A stretch of 64,000 bases of DNA, from positions 992,001 to 1,056,000 of the forward strand of contig NC_013517.1 in NCBI RefSeq assembly GCF_000024405.1, given 5' to 3'. The translations under genes and the position numbers were made by a program. The DNA comes from Sebaldella termitidis ATCC 33386 (lineage in GTDB: Bacteria > Fusobacteriota > Fusobacteriia > Fusobacteriales > Leptotrichiaceae). Positions 1 to 7,882 of the stretch are shown here, piece by piece (position 1 is the stretch's first letter; each line of letters starts with the position of its first letter). Below the pieces are notes generated by a model. It was not told where the DNA came from. It ran no database searches and worked only from the letters and a program-made list of their open reading frames with translations.

Positions 1-356
1 AGTGTAAGAGCTGCTGCATGCTCTGCGACATCATCCTTTTCCATAAAAGCAGGAATATTGGAAACCATAACTCCGTTTTCATTAGCAGCTATTACATCAA
101 CATTGTTATAGCCTATTCCAAAACGTGCTACAAGCTTCAGACTGTCGGCTTCCTGAAAAAAATCCTTTGTAAGCTGCGGTTCTGTTCCGATTACTATAAA
201 CGAAAAACCGCTTAGTTCTTTTGCCAGTTGTTTTTGATCTATATCTGCAGGAAATTTAAATCGTTCCACCTCACCTACATTTTTTGACAGATCATCAAGA
301 AATTCCGGGAAATATCTGCCGAAACTGTTTGCATTTACTATTGCTGTTTTTTTCAT
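1..356 (-). CDS. D-2-hydroxyacid dehydrogenase, N-terminal part (cut by window edge)
   Basis: The first 118 or so residues of a minus-strand protein starting at 356, with a GGAGAG ribosome binding site just upstream; the rest lies outside the window. The visible part reads MKKTAIVNANSFGRYFPEF and later LKLVARFGIGYNNVDV, then NENGVMVSNIPAF and DDVAEHAAAL. This is the typical catalytic-domain pattern of NAD-dependent D-2-hydroxyacid dehydrogenases (phosphoglycerate/glyoxylate/lactate dehydrogenase superfamily), in which the R-x-G-x-G-x-(D/N)-N-x-D stretch contacts the substrate carboxylate. It is the last visible gene of the PTS/aldolase operon, so it probably reduces or oxidises a sugar-acid intermediate. 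Substrate cannot be told from the fragment. Family call is firm, role is inferred. Confidence 0.85.
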   Translation of the reverse strand, partial: MKKTAIVNANSFGRYFPEFLDDLSKNVGEVERFKFPADIDQKQLAKELSGFSFIVIGTEPQLTKDFFQEADSLKLVARFGIGYNNVDVIAANENGVMVSNIPAFMEKDDVAEHAAALT

Positions 357-403
357 TTTCTCTCCTTCCATTTTTTCTATAATGTCAAAATAATTGTATT
401 TAC

Positions 404-541
404 GCCATGTTTCACTCGCAATTAGTCAAACAGTACCTGATATTTTATCATCTGAAACGCTGTAAGAAGCATAGTCACTGTTATGCTTTTTTGCAGACTG
501 ATAACCATTTAGCACCATTTGACCAAGAGCGGGTGATAATT
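404..541. repeat. Degenerate copy of a ~135 bp intergenic element
   Basis: The left end (404-431) matches the left end of the element at 5021-5152 almost wholly through transitions (GCCATGTTTCACTCGC here, GTTATGTCTCATTCAT there, both followed by AATTAG and CAAAC). Interior blocks (TTTTAT, GCAGA..GATAA) and a weaker right end also align by eye. It fills the gap between the aldolase and the dehydrogenase gene. The right boundary is approximate. It may be an old miniature inverted-repeat element or a shared regulatory RNA segment. Confidence 0.45.
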
Positions 542-548
542 TATAATA

Positions 549-1181
549 TCAGCTGTTTCTTGTTTTGTCGGCTATTTCTCTCAGACGCTTTGCATTCTGA
601 GCTATTTCTTCGCTTGTTCCTTTTGTCAGAAGTCCGCCTATACCAACACAGTCAATACCATTTTCAAACCATGTATGAAGATTATCAAATGTAGCACCGC
701 CTGAAGCCAGCAGCGGAGTGTGAGGGACAGGGACCTTGATTACTTTTGCAAGATCCGGACCATAATAATTAGAGATAGGAAATGCTTTGATAAATGATGC
801 CCCTGCTTTCAGAGCATCCATCATTTCACTGTATGAAGTACATCCCGGAGCGTAAGGAACCTGATATAAATTACATATTTCCTGTACTCCCTGATCATAT
901 GTAGGAGCTATAACAAATTGTGCTCCGTCTAATATTGACAGTCTTGCAGTTACAGGATCCAGTACTGTTCCTGCTCCGACAAGGATTTTGCTTCCGAATT
1001 TTTGTTTGATTGCTTTAATGACATCGCCTGCATTATTGTTAGTGTAGCTGATTTCCAGCACATCGACACCGCCGTCAAGACATCCCTGAGCGATTTCAAT
1101 TCCACGTTCTATTGTTTCCACACGTACAATTGCCATAATTCCTGTTTTGCTGATTCTAAGAGCTGTTTCTGATTTCACCAT
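549..1181 (-). CDS. 2-dehydro-3-deoxy-phosphogluconate (KDPG/KDPGal-type) aldolase
   Basis: Class I aldolase that splits a 2-keto-3-deoxy-6-phospho sugar acid into pyruvate and glyceraldehyde 3-phosphate in the cytoplasm. With the ATG at 1181 the protein has 210 residues, the usual length for Eda/DgoA. Visible motifs are IMAIVR (Arg20), LEISYTN (Glu43), VGAGTVLD (68-75) and SFIKAFP with the Schiff-base Lys at 132. I prefer the start at 1181 over one ten codons upstream because GGAGG lies eight bases before it. It sits downstream of the mannose-family PTS genes and upstream of a 2-hydroxyacid dehydrogenase, an arrangement like the dga (D-glucosaminate) type operons. The true substrate is inferred only to be a phosphorylated sugar acid. 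Confidence 0.9.
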   Translation of the reverse strand: MVKSETALRISKTGIMAIVRVETIERGIEIAQGCLDGGVDVLEISYTNNNAGDVIKAIKQKFGSKILVGAGTVLDPVTARLSILDGAQFVIAPTYDQGVQEICNLYQVPYAPGCTSYSEMMDALKAGASFIKAFPISNYYGPDLAKVIKVPVPHTPLLASGGATFDNLHTWFENGIDCVGIGGLLTKGTSEEIAQNAKRLREIADKTRNS

Positions 1182-1204
1182 AATGTTTTCCTCCTGATTT
1201 TTTG

Positions 1205-1266
1205 GTGTCATGTCTCATTTGTAAAAAATGATAAAATTTTAACTAAAGGTAAGAGAGACATAACAC
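1205..1266. repeat. Short 62 bp element with 12 bp inverted-repeat ends
   Basis: Left end GTGTCATGTCTC (1205-1216) and right end GAGACATAACAC (1255-1266) are inverted repeats with 11 of 12 matches. The interior AATGATAAAAT and TTTAACTAAAG are also found near the right end of the 5021-5152 element, so this looks like an internally deleted relative. The rest of the 1182-1509 gap shows no gene and only AT-rich sequence. Confidence 0.5.
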
Positions 1267-1509
1267 TGGTATTATTTTTTATTTTATAAAAATATAAATC
1301 TTTTAAGTCAGATGATTTTGTAATCAAATAAAATATGTCGGACACTTTTGGAAATGTTATCTATTTTGACTGCTAAAGATTATATTTCTGCTAAATTGTA
1401 CAATCCGGTGCAGGGTTCTGCTCATAATTAACCAAAAACTATTATTTGTTTTCTGTATCATTTGATTAATTACAAGCAGAGTATTACACTGGTATTTATT
1501 ATTTGATTC

Positions 1510-2013
1510 TCATAACCGCCCGTTTGCTAAGCTGTTTAAAACCTGTTTTGTTCCCAGAAATACTGCAATAACAATTACAGCATATACCATGATTTTCATT
1601 GAAGGATCTCCGGCCTGATTAGTCAGAACACAATATACCAGCCCGGCTGCAATTATAATAAATCCGATACCCTGTACAAGGGGTGCAGTAGAATTTGATG
1701 TGGGCTTCTTTTTTATTTTGATATTTTTAGCTGCTGCTTGATCAAATGACGGCAGTAATTTAGTATTAAACAAAAATAAATAAACACTGTAAATTATAAG
1801 TGCAGCTATAATGCAGAAATAGTATTCAAGATTAAAAAACAATCTGAGAATCATACCTGCTGTCAGTGCATTCAGAATATTATTCTGCAGCAGCTTGATC
1901 TGCGCTTCCTGTTTACTGGAAGAAATCTGATAATATTCATTCTTTCCCCTGATAAATAAAAATCTGTTATTTTTTGTATTTTCAACTATTCTGGTCTGAA
2001 ATCCGAAAATCAT
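1510..2013 (-). CDS. Unknown small membrane protein of the PTS operon
   Basis: A 167-residue protein I do not recognise. It begins with a short soluble stretch containing FGFQTRIVENTKNNRFLF, followed by hydrophobic segments at about residues 45-60, 63-83, 112-130 and 138-155, so four membrane spans are likely. A Lys-rich loop (KIKKKPTSN, about 98-106) separates the two hairpins and should be cytoplasmic by the positive-inside rule. It lies between the EIIA gene (80 bases away) and the aldolase, in the same orientation, so co-transcription is likely. There is no catalytic signature and the ribosome site is only modest (GAGGG). It could be an accessory subunit or a scaffold for the permease; that is inference from position alone. 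Confidence 0.7.
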   Translation of the reverse strand: MIFGFQTRIVENTKNNRFLFIRGKNEYYQISSSKQEAQIKLLQNNILNALTAGMILRLFFNLEYYFCIIAALIIYSVYLFLFNTKLLPSFDQAAAKNIKIKKKPTSNSTAPLVQGIGFIIIAAGLVYCVLTNQAGDPSMKIMVYAVIVIAVFLGTKQVLNSLANGRL

Positions 2014-2094
2014 GTTGTTCCCTCATTTCTTTCCGGTGCTTTGCCTGTAGCTGTGACAAAACACCTGTAATTTTTAATATATGAATCAAGAATA

Positions 2095-2508
2095 TCAGAT
2101 ATCCAGAGATTTTCTCAGGTTGGCAACTGTACCCTGTGATGTCTCTTCAAGATATGCTGTTAACTCTTCTATAGTCATAGATTCTCTTTCTGTTAATGCC
2201 TCCATAAGTACAGGCATATTAACTCCTGTAAAGCATTCGATTTTATGGTTTTCTTTTAGTTCTTCCACTGCCAGTGCTGCCATATTAAACGGTGAACCAC
2301 CGAAAATATCTATAAATATCAGAAAACCATCGCCGTCATCTTTATTTTTTATTTCACTGCATATTTTATCTTTCAAATCCTCTGGATTTTCCGTGGGAAA
2401 TAATCCTATTGTACATATGTCGTCAGCCTGATCTCCGAAAAACATAGCGGCACTTTCACGTAAAGCACCGGCAAGCGGGCCGTGTGTTACTATTAAAATT
2501 TTAATCAT
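2095..2508 (-). CDS. PTS mannose-family EIIA component
   Basis: Cytoplasmic phosphocarrier of 137 residues that takes phosphate from HPr and passes it to the EIIB subunit. It shows the family hallmarks: a beta strand ending in IVTHG with the phospho-accepting His9, and DIFGGSPFN at 67-75. Length matches stand-alone EIIA-Man domains. GGAGG precedes the start with normal spacing. The four PTS subunits here are four separate genes, in the order EIIB, EIIC, EIID, EIIA. The substrate is not deducible from EIIA. Confidence 0.95.
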   Translation of the reverse strand: MIKILIVTHGPLAGALRESAAMFFGDQADDICTIGLFPTENPEDLKDKICSEIKNKDDGDGFLIFIDIFGGSPFNMAALAVEELKENHKIECFTGVNMPVLMEALTERESMTIEELTAYLEETSQGTVANLRKSLDI

Positions 2509-2530
2509 TTTTGTCCTCCAGTCTGTAAAT

Positions 2531-2607
2531 AAAGCGGAATTTATTTGAGGTTCCGCTTTAATAGCAGGGCAGAACCGGTATTTTTATAATGCTGATATAA
2601 AAATACC
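2531..2607. other. Two intercistronic hairpins between EIID and EIIA
   Basis: AAAGCGGAA (2531-2539) pairs with TTCCGCTTT (2551-2559), a 9 bp perfect stem. GGTATTTTTAT (2577-2587) pairs with ATAAAAATACC (2597-2607), an 11 bp perfect stem. Both lie in the 148-base gap inside the PTS operon. They may be mRNA-stability or processing structures, or partial terminators that tune subunit ratios. Confidence 0.6.
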
Positions 2608-2656
2608 CGTATCTTAAGTATATTTTCAGTTTTTAAGTATGAAAATAATTAAGATA

Positions 2657-3475
2657 TTACCCTAATAATCCGATGGCTCCTCCCAGAAAGCCTATGGCAA
2701 ATAAAATTAACAGAATTGTAGTAATACTTTTTCCTTTGAGCTGCAGCCAGAATGAAAATAAAGTAAATCCTAACGGCAGTAAAGACGGTACAATTTTATT
2801 AATAAGCGTTCCTATAGACATTTTTCCTGTTGATAATTCCAGTTCTAATACAGCGTTGATTGATACATATTTTACAATCATGGCTCCGAGACAGAAGAGA
2901 CCGACTATTCCCAGAAAAGAGGTTATCTTATTAATAAATCCGCTTTCAAGAAATTTATCAATTGAATCCATACCTAGTTTATATCCCTGTGTAAACATAC
3001 CATATGTCAAAGCAAAATCTATAAGCGTAAATCCGATTCCAAAAGCAAATGCACCCCATATATATCCCTGAGCAGCCCATCCCAGTGTAATACTCAGGAA
3101 AATCGGCTTAAGCAGTCCTGCAAACACAGTATCTCCGATTCCTGCCAGAGGACCCATAAGAGCTGTTTTAATTTCTGTAATCATAGAATCATCTACATCA
3201 TCAGAAGGATTATTGGCAAGTCCTTCTTCTAAGGCAACAGTCATTCCCGGAAGAACAGCTCCCAAACGAGGCTCGGTATTAAAGTAAAGCATGTGTCTTT
3301 TTAATCCCTTTGTCACTTCCTCCTTGTCGCCTTCATACATTTTATCCAGCAGCGGTCCCATTACTGTTGTCATGGCACCTGCCTGCAGACGCTGGTAGTT
3401 ATAAGTAAGATGTGAAGATACCCACCATGTAACCGCAGCCTTTCTTATATCTTTTTTATCCAAGTGTTTTGCCAT
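2657..3475 (-). CDS. PTS mannose-family EIID component
   Basis: A 272-residue inner-membrane subunit which, with EIIC, forms the sugar channel of mannose-family phosphotransferase systems. The sequence carries typical EIID blocks: LTYNYQRLQAGAM near the start, HMLYFNTEPRLGAVLPGMTVALEE in the first half, then MITEIKTALMGPLAGIGDTVF, followed by hydrophobic segments and a C-terminal membrane span ending IGFLGGAIGLLG. Length agrees with the family. It starts one base after the EIIC stop codon, so the two are translationally linked. Specificity within the family (mannose, fructose, sorbose, glucosaminate and others) cannot be read from the sequence. Confidence 0.95.
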   Translation of the reverse strand: MAKHLDKKDIRKAAVTWWVSSHLTYNYQRLQAGAMTTVMGPLLDKMYEGDKEEVTKGLKRHMLYFNTEPRLGAVLPGMTVALEEGLANNPSDDVDDSMITEIKTALMGPLAGIGDTVFAGLLKPIFLSITLGWAAQGYIWGAFAFGIGFTLIDFALTYGMFTQGYKLGMDSIDKFLESGFINKITSFLGIVGLFCLGAMIVKYVSINAVLELELSTGKMSIGTLINKIVPSLLPLGFTLFSFWLQLKGKSITTILLILFAIGFLGGAIGLLG

Positions 3476-3476
3476 T

Positions 3477-4220
3477 TTATGACTCCTCCTTTACATCAGT
3501 GAATCCAAGTTTGATTAAAACAAATGCTATACAAACAGAAATAATTGCATACATCATTAAGTCCTTCATTCCTGTATATGCGGCAATTGCAAATCCAATA
3601 GCAAAGAAAGGAAGCAGTTCTTTCTTATACATAAATTTAAACAGCATCGACATACCTAATGCAGGAAGAATTTTTCCTACAGCACTTAATCCTCTCATTG
3701 CCCAAAGCGGCAGCAGATTAATCATGATCTGTATATATTCGCTACCTAATAAAGCTATCAGGAATACCGGCAGTGCTCTTAGCACAAGTACAATTGCAGG
3801 GCCTCCGAAAAACTGAATTTTTCTTATAGCGCGCCAGTTGCCGTTTTCAGCTAGTTTATCCATTTTTGTAGGCCAGAATGATGCAAGAGTCATATATGTG
3901 ACGTGTACATAATTGCCCAGTAATCCTATAGGCACCGCAAATGCTACTGACTGCTCTATATTCATACCTCCCTTGATGGCAACGAATGCCCCGAGTAATC
4001 CTGCCCAGTATAAATCAGAGGCATTAGCGCCTCCGGCACTTATCCAGCCCAGATATGAAGCATTAATAGTAGCACCTATCATTACTCCCTGTACAGGATT
4101 TCCATAAATTAACCCTACCCAGAAACCTGCCATAACCGGTTCTCTGAAAAGCCACCAGGATACCGGCCACTGCATTCCGTTTAACAGGGCTAAAAAAGCC
4201 ATTAATAAAGCTTGTACCAT
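3477..4220 (-). CDS. PTS mannose-family EIIC component
   Basis: A 247-residue integral membrane permease subunit with about seven hydrophobic segments. Typical motifs include FREPVMAGFWVGLIYGNPVQGV and GATINASYLGWISAGGANASD near the N-terminus, the EIIC-Man/Sor signature region. It ends in a charged tail (TDVKEES) that abuts the EIID start. GGAGG lies upstream. The gap of 176 bases to the EIIB gene has no reading frame and may hold regulatory sequence. Confidence 0.95.
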   Translation of the reverse strand: MVQALLMAFLALLNGMQWPVSWWLFREPVMAGFWVGLIYGNPVQGVMIGATINASYLGWISAGGANASDLYWAGLLGAFVAIKGGMNIEQSVAFAVPIGLLGNYVHVTYMTLASFWPTKMDKLAENGNWRAIRKIQFFGGPAIVLVLRALPVFLIALLGSEYIQIMINLLPLWAMRGLSAVGKILPALGMSMLFKFMYKKELLPFFAIGFAIAAYTGMKDLMMYAIISVCIAFVLIKLGFTDVKEES

Positions 4221-4396
4221 ATTTTTCTTTCCTCCTTTATATATAAAACTTATTTGGAAATAGTATATTTCTATATTTCCGCACGAGTTTTTATTACATA
4301 CAGATTGTTTTAACCGTGTGATAATGTTTATCGGTAATACCAGCAGATATAATAACAGTCCGGAAATTATGCAGTCTCTCTGCTGTGTTTAATATG

Positions 4397-4882
4397 TTAG
4401 AATTTATCCAGTGCAGTTTTAAACGGCACTTCCGAATCATCAGGTATAGGCTGACAGAAAACTTTTACACCACCGTCATGAATCGGCTTCAAATGATCAA
4501 TATCCTCTTTTGACATTACGATATTACGGCATATATTTTTCTTCAATGCAGAGCCTTCTATTCCTCCTATCTGTAGAGATTTGAAGTCAATGCCTGCTTT
4601 CCATGCTCTTCCTGTAGTTTCGGGATCTTTGAATAAAATTAACAGGTTTCCCTTAGGAAAGTTTCCTTCTTTCCAACGAACAACAGCACTTTCCACAGAT
4701 TCGATTTCCACCTTTATTCCCGCAGGTGCTGCATTAAGCAGAATCTTTTTTAGTATAGGGCTTTTTGAAGATTTATCATCAATTACTACAATATTTGTAA
4801 TGTCATATTTTTTTACCCATCTTGTCATAACCTGTCCGTGAATTAATCTAAAGTCGATTCTTACCAATTTTAAGTTATCCAT
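4397..4882 (-). CDS. PTS mannose-family EIIB component
   Basis: A 161-residue cytoplasmic phosphocarrier that receives phosphate from EIIA and delivers it to the incoming sugar. The N-terminus reads VRIDFRLIHGQVMTRW, with the phosphorylated His15 in the family motif RID.RLIHGQV. It is the first gene of the minus-strand operon; the best promoter candidate lies about 375 bases upstream at 5256-5284, leaving a long leader that includes the 5021-5152 element. Regulation probably involves the divergent LevR-like protein. Confidence 0.95.
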   Translation of the reverse strand: MDNLKLVRIDFRLIHGQVMTRWVKKYDITNIVVIDDKSSKSPILKKILLNAAPAGIKVEIESVESAVVRWKEGNFPKGNLLILFKDPETTGRAWKAGIDFKSLQIGGIEGSALKKNICRNIVMSKEDIDHLKPIHDGGVKVFCQPIPDDSEVPFKTALDKF

Positions 4883-5020
4883 TTCTTACTCCTTTCTTAT
4901 TTCATCATATAGAATTGTGATTTTTGTTAATTTTACAGAACGATTTTATAAGTATTTTGGTACTTCTAAAATTCAATGCCTGTTTTAGTGTTACTATTCT
5001 GTGTATTTTATTTCGGTATA

Positions 5021-5152
5021 GTTATGTCTCATTCATAATTAGCAAACAATACTGCCTGTTTTATTGCTTCATAACGGATTGTTTCCCTTCTTCTGCTTTG
5101 CAGAATGATAAAATATTCAGTGCTGTTTAACTAAAGATGGACAAGACATAAC
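5021..5152. repeat. 132 bp element with ~27 bp imperfect terminal inverted repeats (MITE-like)
   Basis: The left end begins GTTATGTCTCATTCATAATT and the right end, read on the other strand, begins GTTATGTCTTGTCCATCTTT; both continue to TTAG or ATTAG and AAAC about 27 bases in. Roughly 20 positions agree. No reading frame of note lies inside. It lies in the 5' leader of the PTS operon between its promoter and the EIIB gene. Related copies are at 404-541 and 1205-1266. No clear target-site duplication could be assigned. Confidence 0.55.
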
Positions 5153-5255
5153 ATTTAAAAAGATTTTTTATGTCCATTAGTTTCTTTTTTGGAGATAATA
5201 TCTCATTAACTGATTTTCAAAATTGAAAATGAAAATTAACTTGATCACACTACAA

Positions 5256-5284
5256 GGTATAACAGGGGAATTATGTTTTGTCAA
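5256..5284 (-). promoter_or_regulatory. Sigma-70 type promoter for the PTS operon
   Basis: On the minus strand TTGACA (5284-5279) and TATACC (5261-5256) are separated by exactly 17 bases. I found no TGGCAC-N5-TTGC sigma-54 site in the intergenic region. The transcript would have a leader of about 370 bases. Confidence 0.5.
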
Positions 5285-5370
5285 ATTTCCAAGGAACACA
5301 TTATTTTTTTAGAATGTAACACTGAAAAAGCCTTTTATTTTATATTTTTTTTAAAAAGATACACGGTTTA

Positions 5371-5399
5371 TTGTTTTAGTGTTTATAGTGTGTTATAAT
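5371..5399 (+). promoter_or_regulatory. Promoter of the LevR-like regulator gene
   Basis: TTGTTT (5371-5376), a 17-base spacer and a perfect TATAAT (5394-5399) lie about 60 bases before the regulator start. Together with the minus-strand promoter it forms a divergent control region; an activator site between the two is plausible but not identified. Confidence 0.55.
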
Positions 5400-5461
5400 G
5401 AAATGTAGATTAGTGCAGAGAAAAAGTTGAATATTACAACAAATTTCAGGAGGAATTATTT

Positions 5462-7804
5462 ATGTCAAACCGTAGGGATTCTATAATAAAGTTAATTGAA
5501 AACTATACTCAACAGCAGATTTTGAACGGATCACTGGACTTTGGAGACTGTAATGCACATAATATTTCAGTTGATCTGAAAATAGACCGCACAAATATAT
5601 CGCGGCTTTTAAACCAGCTTCATAAAGAGGGGAAATTTATTAAGATAAACGGGAGACCTACACTGTATATATCCATGAAGGTTATGGCAAATAATTTTCC
5701 TTATGTTTCGCTGCCAAATATAATTAATAAAGATGATGAGATAAATAATTATATACATCAGGCATCGGCAGCCGGACCTGTAGTAATAGGGGCAAAGCTT
5801 GATATGGTAGGCAGTGACATAAACGGTTCGCTTTATGAGAGTATTTTGAGGATACTGCCGATTCTTTATTATCCATATGAAGAAGTAAAAATTATAACTC
5901 TTCGCGGTGAAAAGGGAACCGGAAAAAAGCATTTTCTGTCACAGTTTTTGAAAAGAGGTCAGGAAATAGGAAAATTTAACAGAAAACAGGGAATTTTTTA
6001 TACAGACCTTGACATAATTGCAGTTGCTCCTGTTTTTGAACTAAAAAAGCTTGAAAACAGCAGTTATGCAATTATCGCAGTTGCAATAAATAATGACACA
6101 CAAATAAACAGTATGCTGTCTTTTATAAATCAGATTTCATACTATTACAGAAACAGCAATACAGCCCAGCCTGTGATAGCATTAATGATAGATTCAAAGG
6201 TAAAGGAATATCTGCAGTATTATGATCTGACTCCGTATAATTCGTATTTTCCCCCGCTGTCAAAAAGACCGCTTGGTGAAACAGTAGAATTAATTTTATC
6301 AATAATTCAGAACGAAGCAGACAGATTATCACAGGAGGTTCAGATATCAAAAGATTTTATCGTGGCTCTTGCGCTGGAAAATTATACTTCAAATATATTT
6401 CAGCTTAGAAATGAGATTATATACGCTTTGTCGCATTCCCGTTTTAATTATTCCGGAAAAACAAATACGCCTCTTGTGTTAGAGCTTCACTGCTTATCGG
6501 ACGGTATACTCCAAAAGCAGAATAACAAAGCAGATATAAAAGATTCTCTACTTGCGGAGCTTCCGGAAAGAATTGTACTGGTACCCGGTCTGACTGTTGA
6601 TTTGACAAAAATAATAAGGGAAAATAATGTTTCTAGGGCAAAACTGATTAAGGATAAAAGAGAATCGAAGATCAATATGATGGAAATGCTTATGACTAAT
6701 CTGCCTACAGATTTGCACAATTACAGCTTTTCATTTCATGATCTTTCTTTTAAATACAGTATTTCCTCTATTTTTGAAGGAACTGTTCTGGGAAAAGACC
6801 CTGTATTGTTTGAATATGTCTTAAGTGTAGTAGATCAGGTAGTATTTAAGCAGATTGACATAAATAATTATTATTTTTCAAAAACCAGTAAGGGGTCAAA
6901 GCCGGCTCAGTCTGTTTACAGAAAGCTTATGAGATTTTTGGATATGAACATAGGCGGAATAGAAAACGAGAAGAAGAATTTTTTGAAACAGGTAATTTTT
7001 TCAGCGTTTGATCTGGTGAATCAGGTACAGATTCCTGTTATTATAATTACACACGGATCGGAGCTTGCAGATAATTTTGCATTAAGCTTTAACAAAATTC
7101 AGGGAAGAAGAGTTTTTTACTCATTGAATTACTCGATTGAACAGCAAAAGAATGAAATTGATTATTTTGTAAAAAGAATTTCAAAATATATCAGTACAGT
7201 GAGCCGGGGACAGGGAGTTCTTCTGGTCGTGGATCATGATCCGCTGAATAAGCTAGACAGCAAGTTATTTCTGAAAACACGTATTTTGACTTTTAGTACA
7301 TATCCTGCTTCAATAGTTCATATAAACAGTGTATTTGAGCTGATGAATTCAGGGATGAGCATAGTTTCGTTTTCTGCTGCCATAATAAGAAAGAAAAACA
7401 ATCATAAGGACTATCTGGCTGACTTTACCTTAAATGATAAAATAGTACGTAATAATGACAGTAATCTCAAGCTTATGACGGAGCTTTTCCCGAACATGGA
7501 TATTCCGAGAACAAATGAAATTTTATACCGTCTGTTAAGGCAGATATGTGATAAAATATCATTAAGACCGAATAATCAGCTGATTGTGGACTTTCTTTTT
7601 CATGGAAACTGTGTTTTGGAGCGTGCTCTGCAAAGTGACGGGAAATATTTTAAGCAGGTAAGCTCTATGGAGGATCCTGATAATGAGCTTATTGAAATTA
7701 TTAAGGAAAAAATTTCTCAAAGTACAGAATTAAATACAGTCGGATTTTCTTTGAATGATTATGTTATATTTTATGATTGTATTCATTCGGCTTTGGATAT
7801 ATAA
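5462..7804 (+). CDS. LevR/DgaR-like PRD transcriptional regulator with degenerate AAA+ domain
   Basis: A 780-residue regulator, divergent from the mannose-family PTS operon it probably controls. In order: an N-terminal winged-helix-like segment (about 1-70), a central domain starting near 108 that resembles the NtrC-type ATPase of LevR (IGAKLDMVGSDINGSL..ILYYPYEEVKIITL), a Walker A-like GEKGTGKK at 149-156, and the later sub-domain PPLSKRPLGETVELI..ENYTSNIFQLRNEI. Then come a PRD-like region (about 430-510), an EIIA-Man-like domain with IIITHGSELAD (His531), and a C-terminal PRD-like region with FLFHGNCVLERAL (His714). The sigma-54 contact loop GAFTGA is not visible and the Walker B acidic pair is not obvious. 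It may therefore act with sigma-70 or purely as a phosphorylation-responsive binder. Family is well supported, mechanism is inferred. Confidence 0.85.
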   Translation: MSNRRDSIIKLIENYTQQQILNGSLDFGDCNAHNISVDLKIDRTNISRLLNQLHKEGKFIKINGRPTLYISMKVMANNFPYVSLPNIINKDDEINNYIHQASAAGPVVIGAKLDMVGSDINGSLYESILRILPILYYPYEEVKIITLRGEKGTGKKHFLSQFLKRGQEIGKFNRKQGIFYTDLDIIAVAPVFELKKLENSSYAIIAVAINNDTQINSMLSFINQISYYYRNSNTAQPVIALMIDSKVKEYLQYYDLTPYNSYFPPLSKRPLGETVELILSIIQNEADRLSQEVQISKDFIVALALENYTSNIFQLRNEIIYALSHSRFNYSGKTNTPLVLELHCLSDGILQKQNNKADIKDSLLAELPERIVLVPGLTVDLTKIIRENNVSRAKLIKDKRESKINMMEMLMTNLPTDLHNYSFSFHDLSFKYSISSIFEGTVLGKDPVLFEYVLSVVDQVVFKQIDINNYYFSKTSKGSKPAQSVYRKLMRFLDMNIGGIENEKKNFLKQVIFSAFDLVNQVQIPVIIITHGSELADNFALSFNKIQGRRVFYSLNYSIEQQKNEIDYFVKRISKYISTVSRGQGVLLVVDHDPLNKLDSKLFLKTRILTFSTYPASIVHINSVFELMNSGMSIVSFSAAIIRKKNNHKDYLADFTLNDKIVRNNDSNLKLMTELFPNMDIPRTNEILYRLLRQICDKISLRPNNQLIVDFLFHGNCVLERALQSDGKYFKQVSSMEDPDNELIEIIKEKISQSTELNTVGFSLNDYVIFYDCIHSALDI

Positions 7805-7816
7805 TAATAAATAGAA

Positions 7817-7859
7817 ACTGCAGCTGATGAGGAACGGCATTTTTCTTGTCAGCTGCAGT
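7817..7859. terminator. Hairpin between convergent genes
   Basis: ACTGCAGCTGA (7817-7827) pairs perfectly with TCAGCTGCAGT (7849-7859). It separates the regulator from the convergent Rep-like gene. A strong T-run is lacking, so it is a likely rather than certain terminator for both directions. Confidence 0.6.
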
Positions 7860-7882
7860 CATAAAATTACTAAACCTGAGAT

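Noticed and set aside
407-694. A 95-codon plus-strand frame overlapping the aldolase gene end and the element at 404-541.
   Set aside because: No ribosome binding site, overlaps a well-supported aldolase on the other strand, and the translation is unlike any protein.
4221-4396. A further copy of the inverted-repeat element between EIIC and EIIB.
   Set aside because: Only a few short words (for example GTGATAAT) match the other copies and no inverted ends could be found.
4883-5461. A sigma-54 (-24/-12) promoter expected from the LevR-type regulator.
   Set aside because: I searched by eye on the minus strand and found no TGGCAC-N5-TTGC-like site; the best promoter is sigma-70 like.
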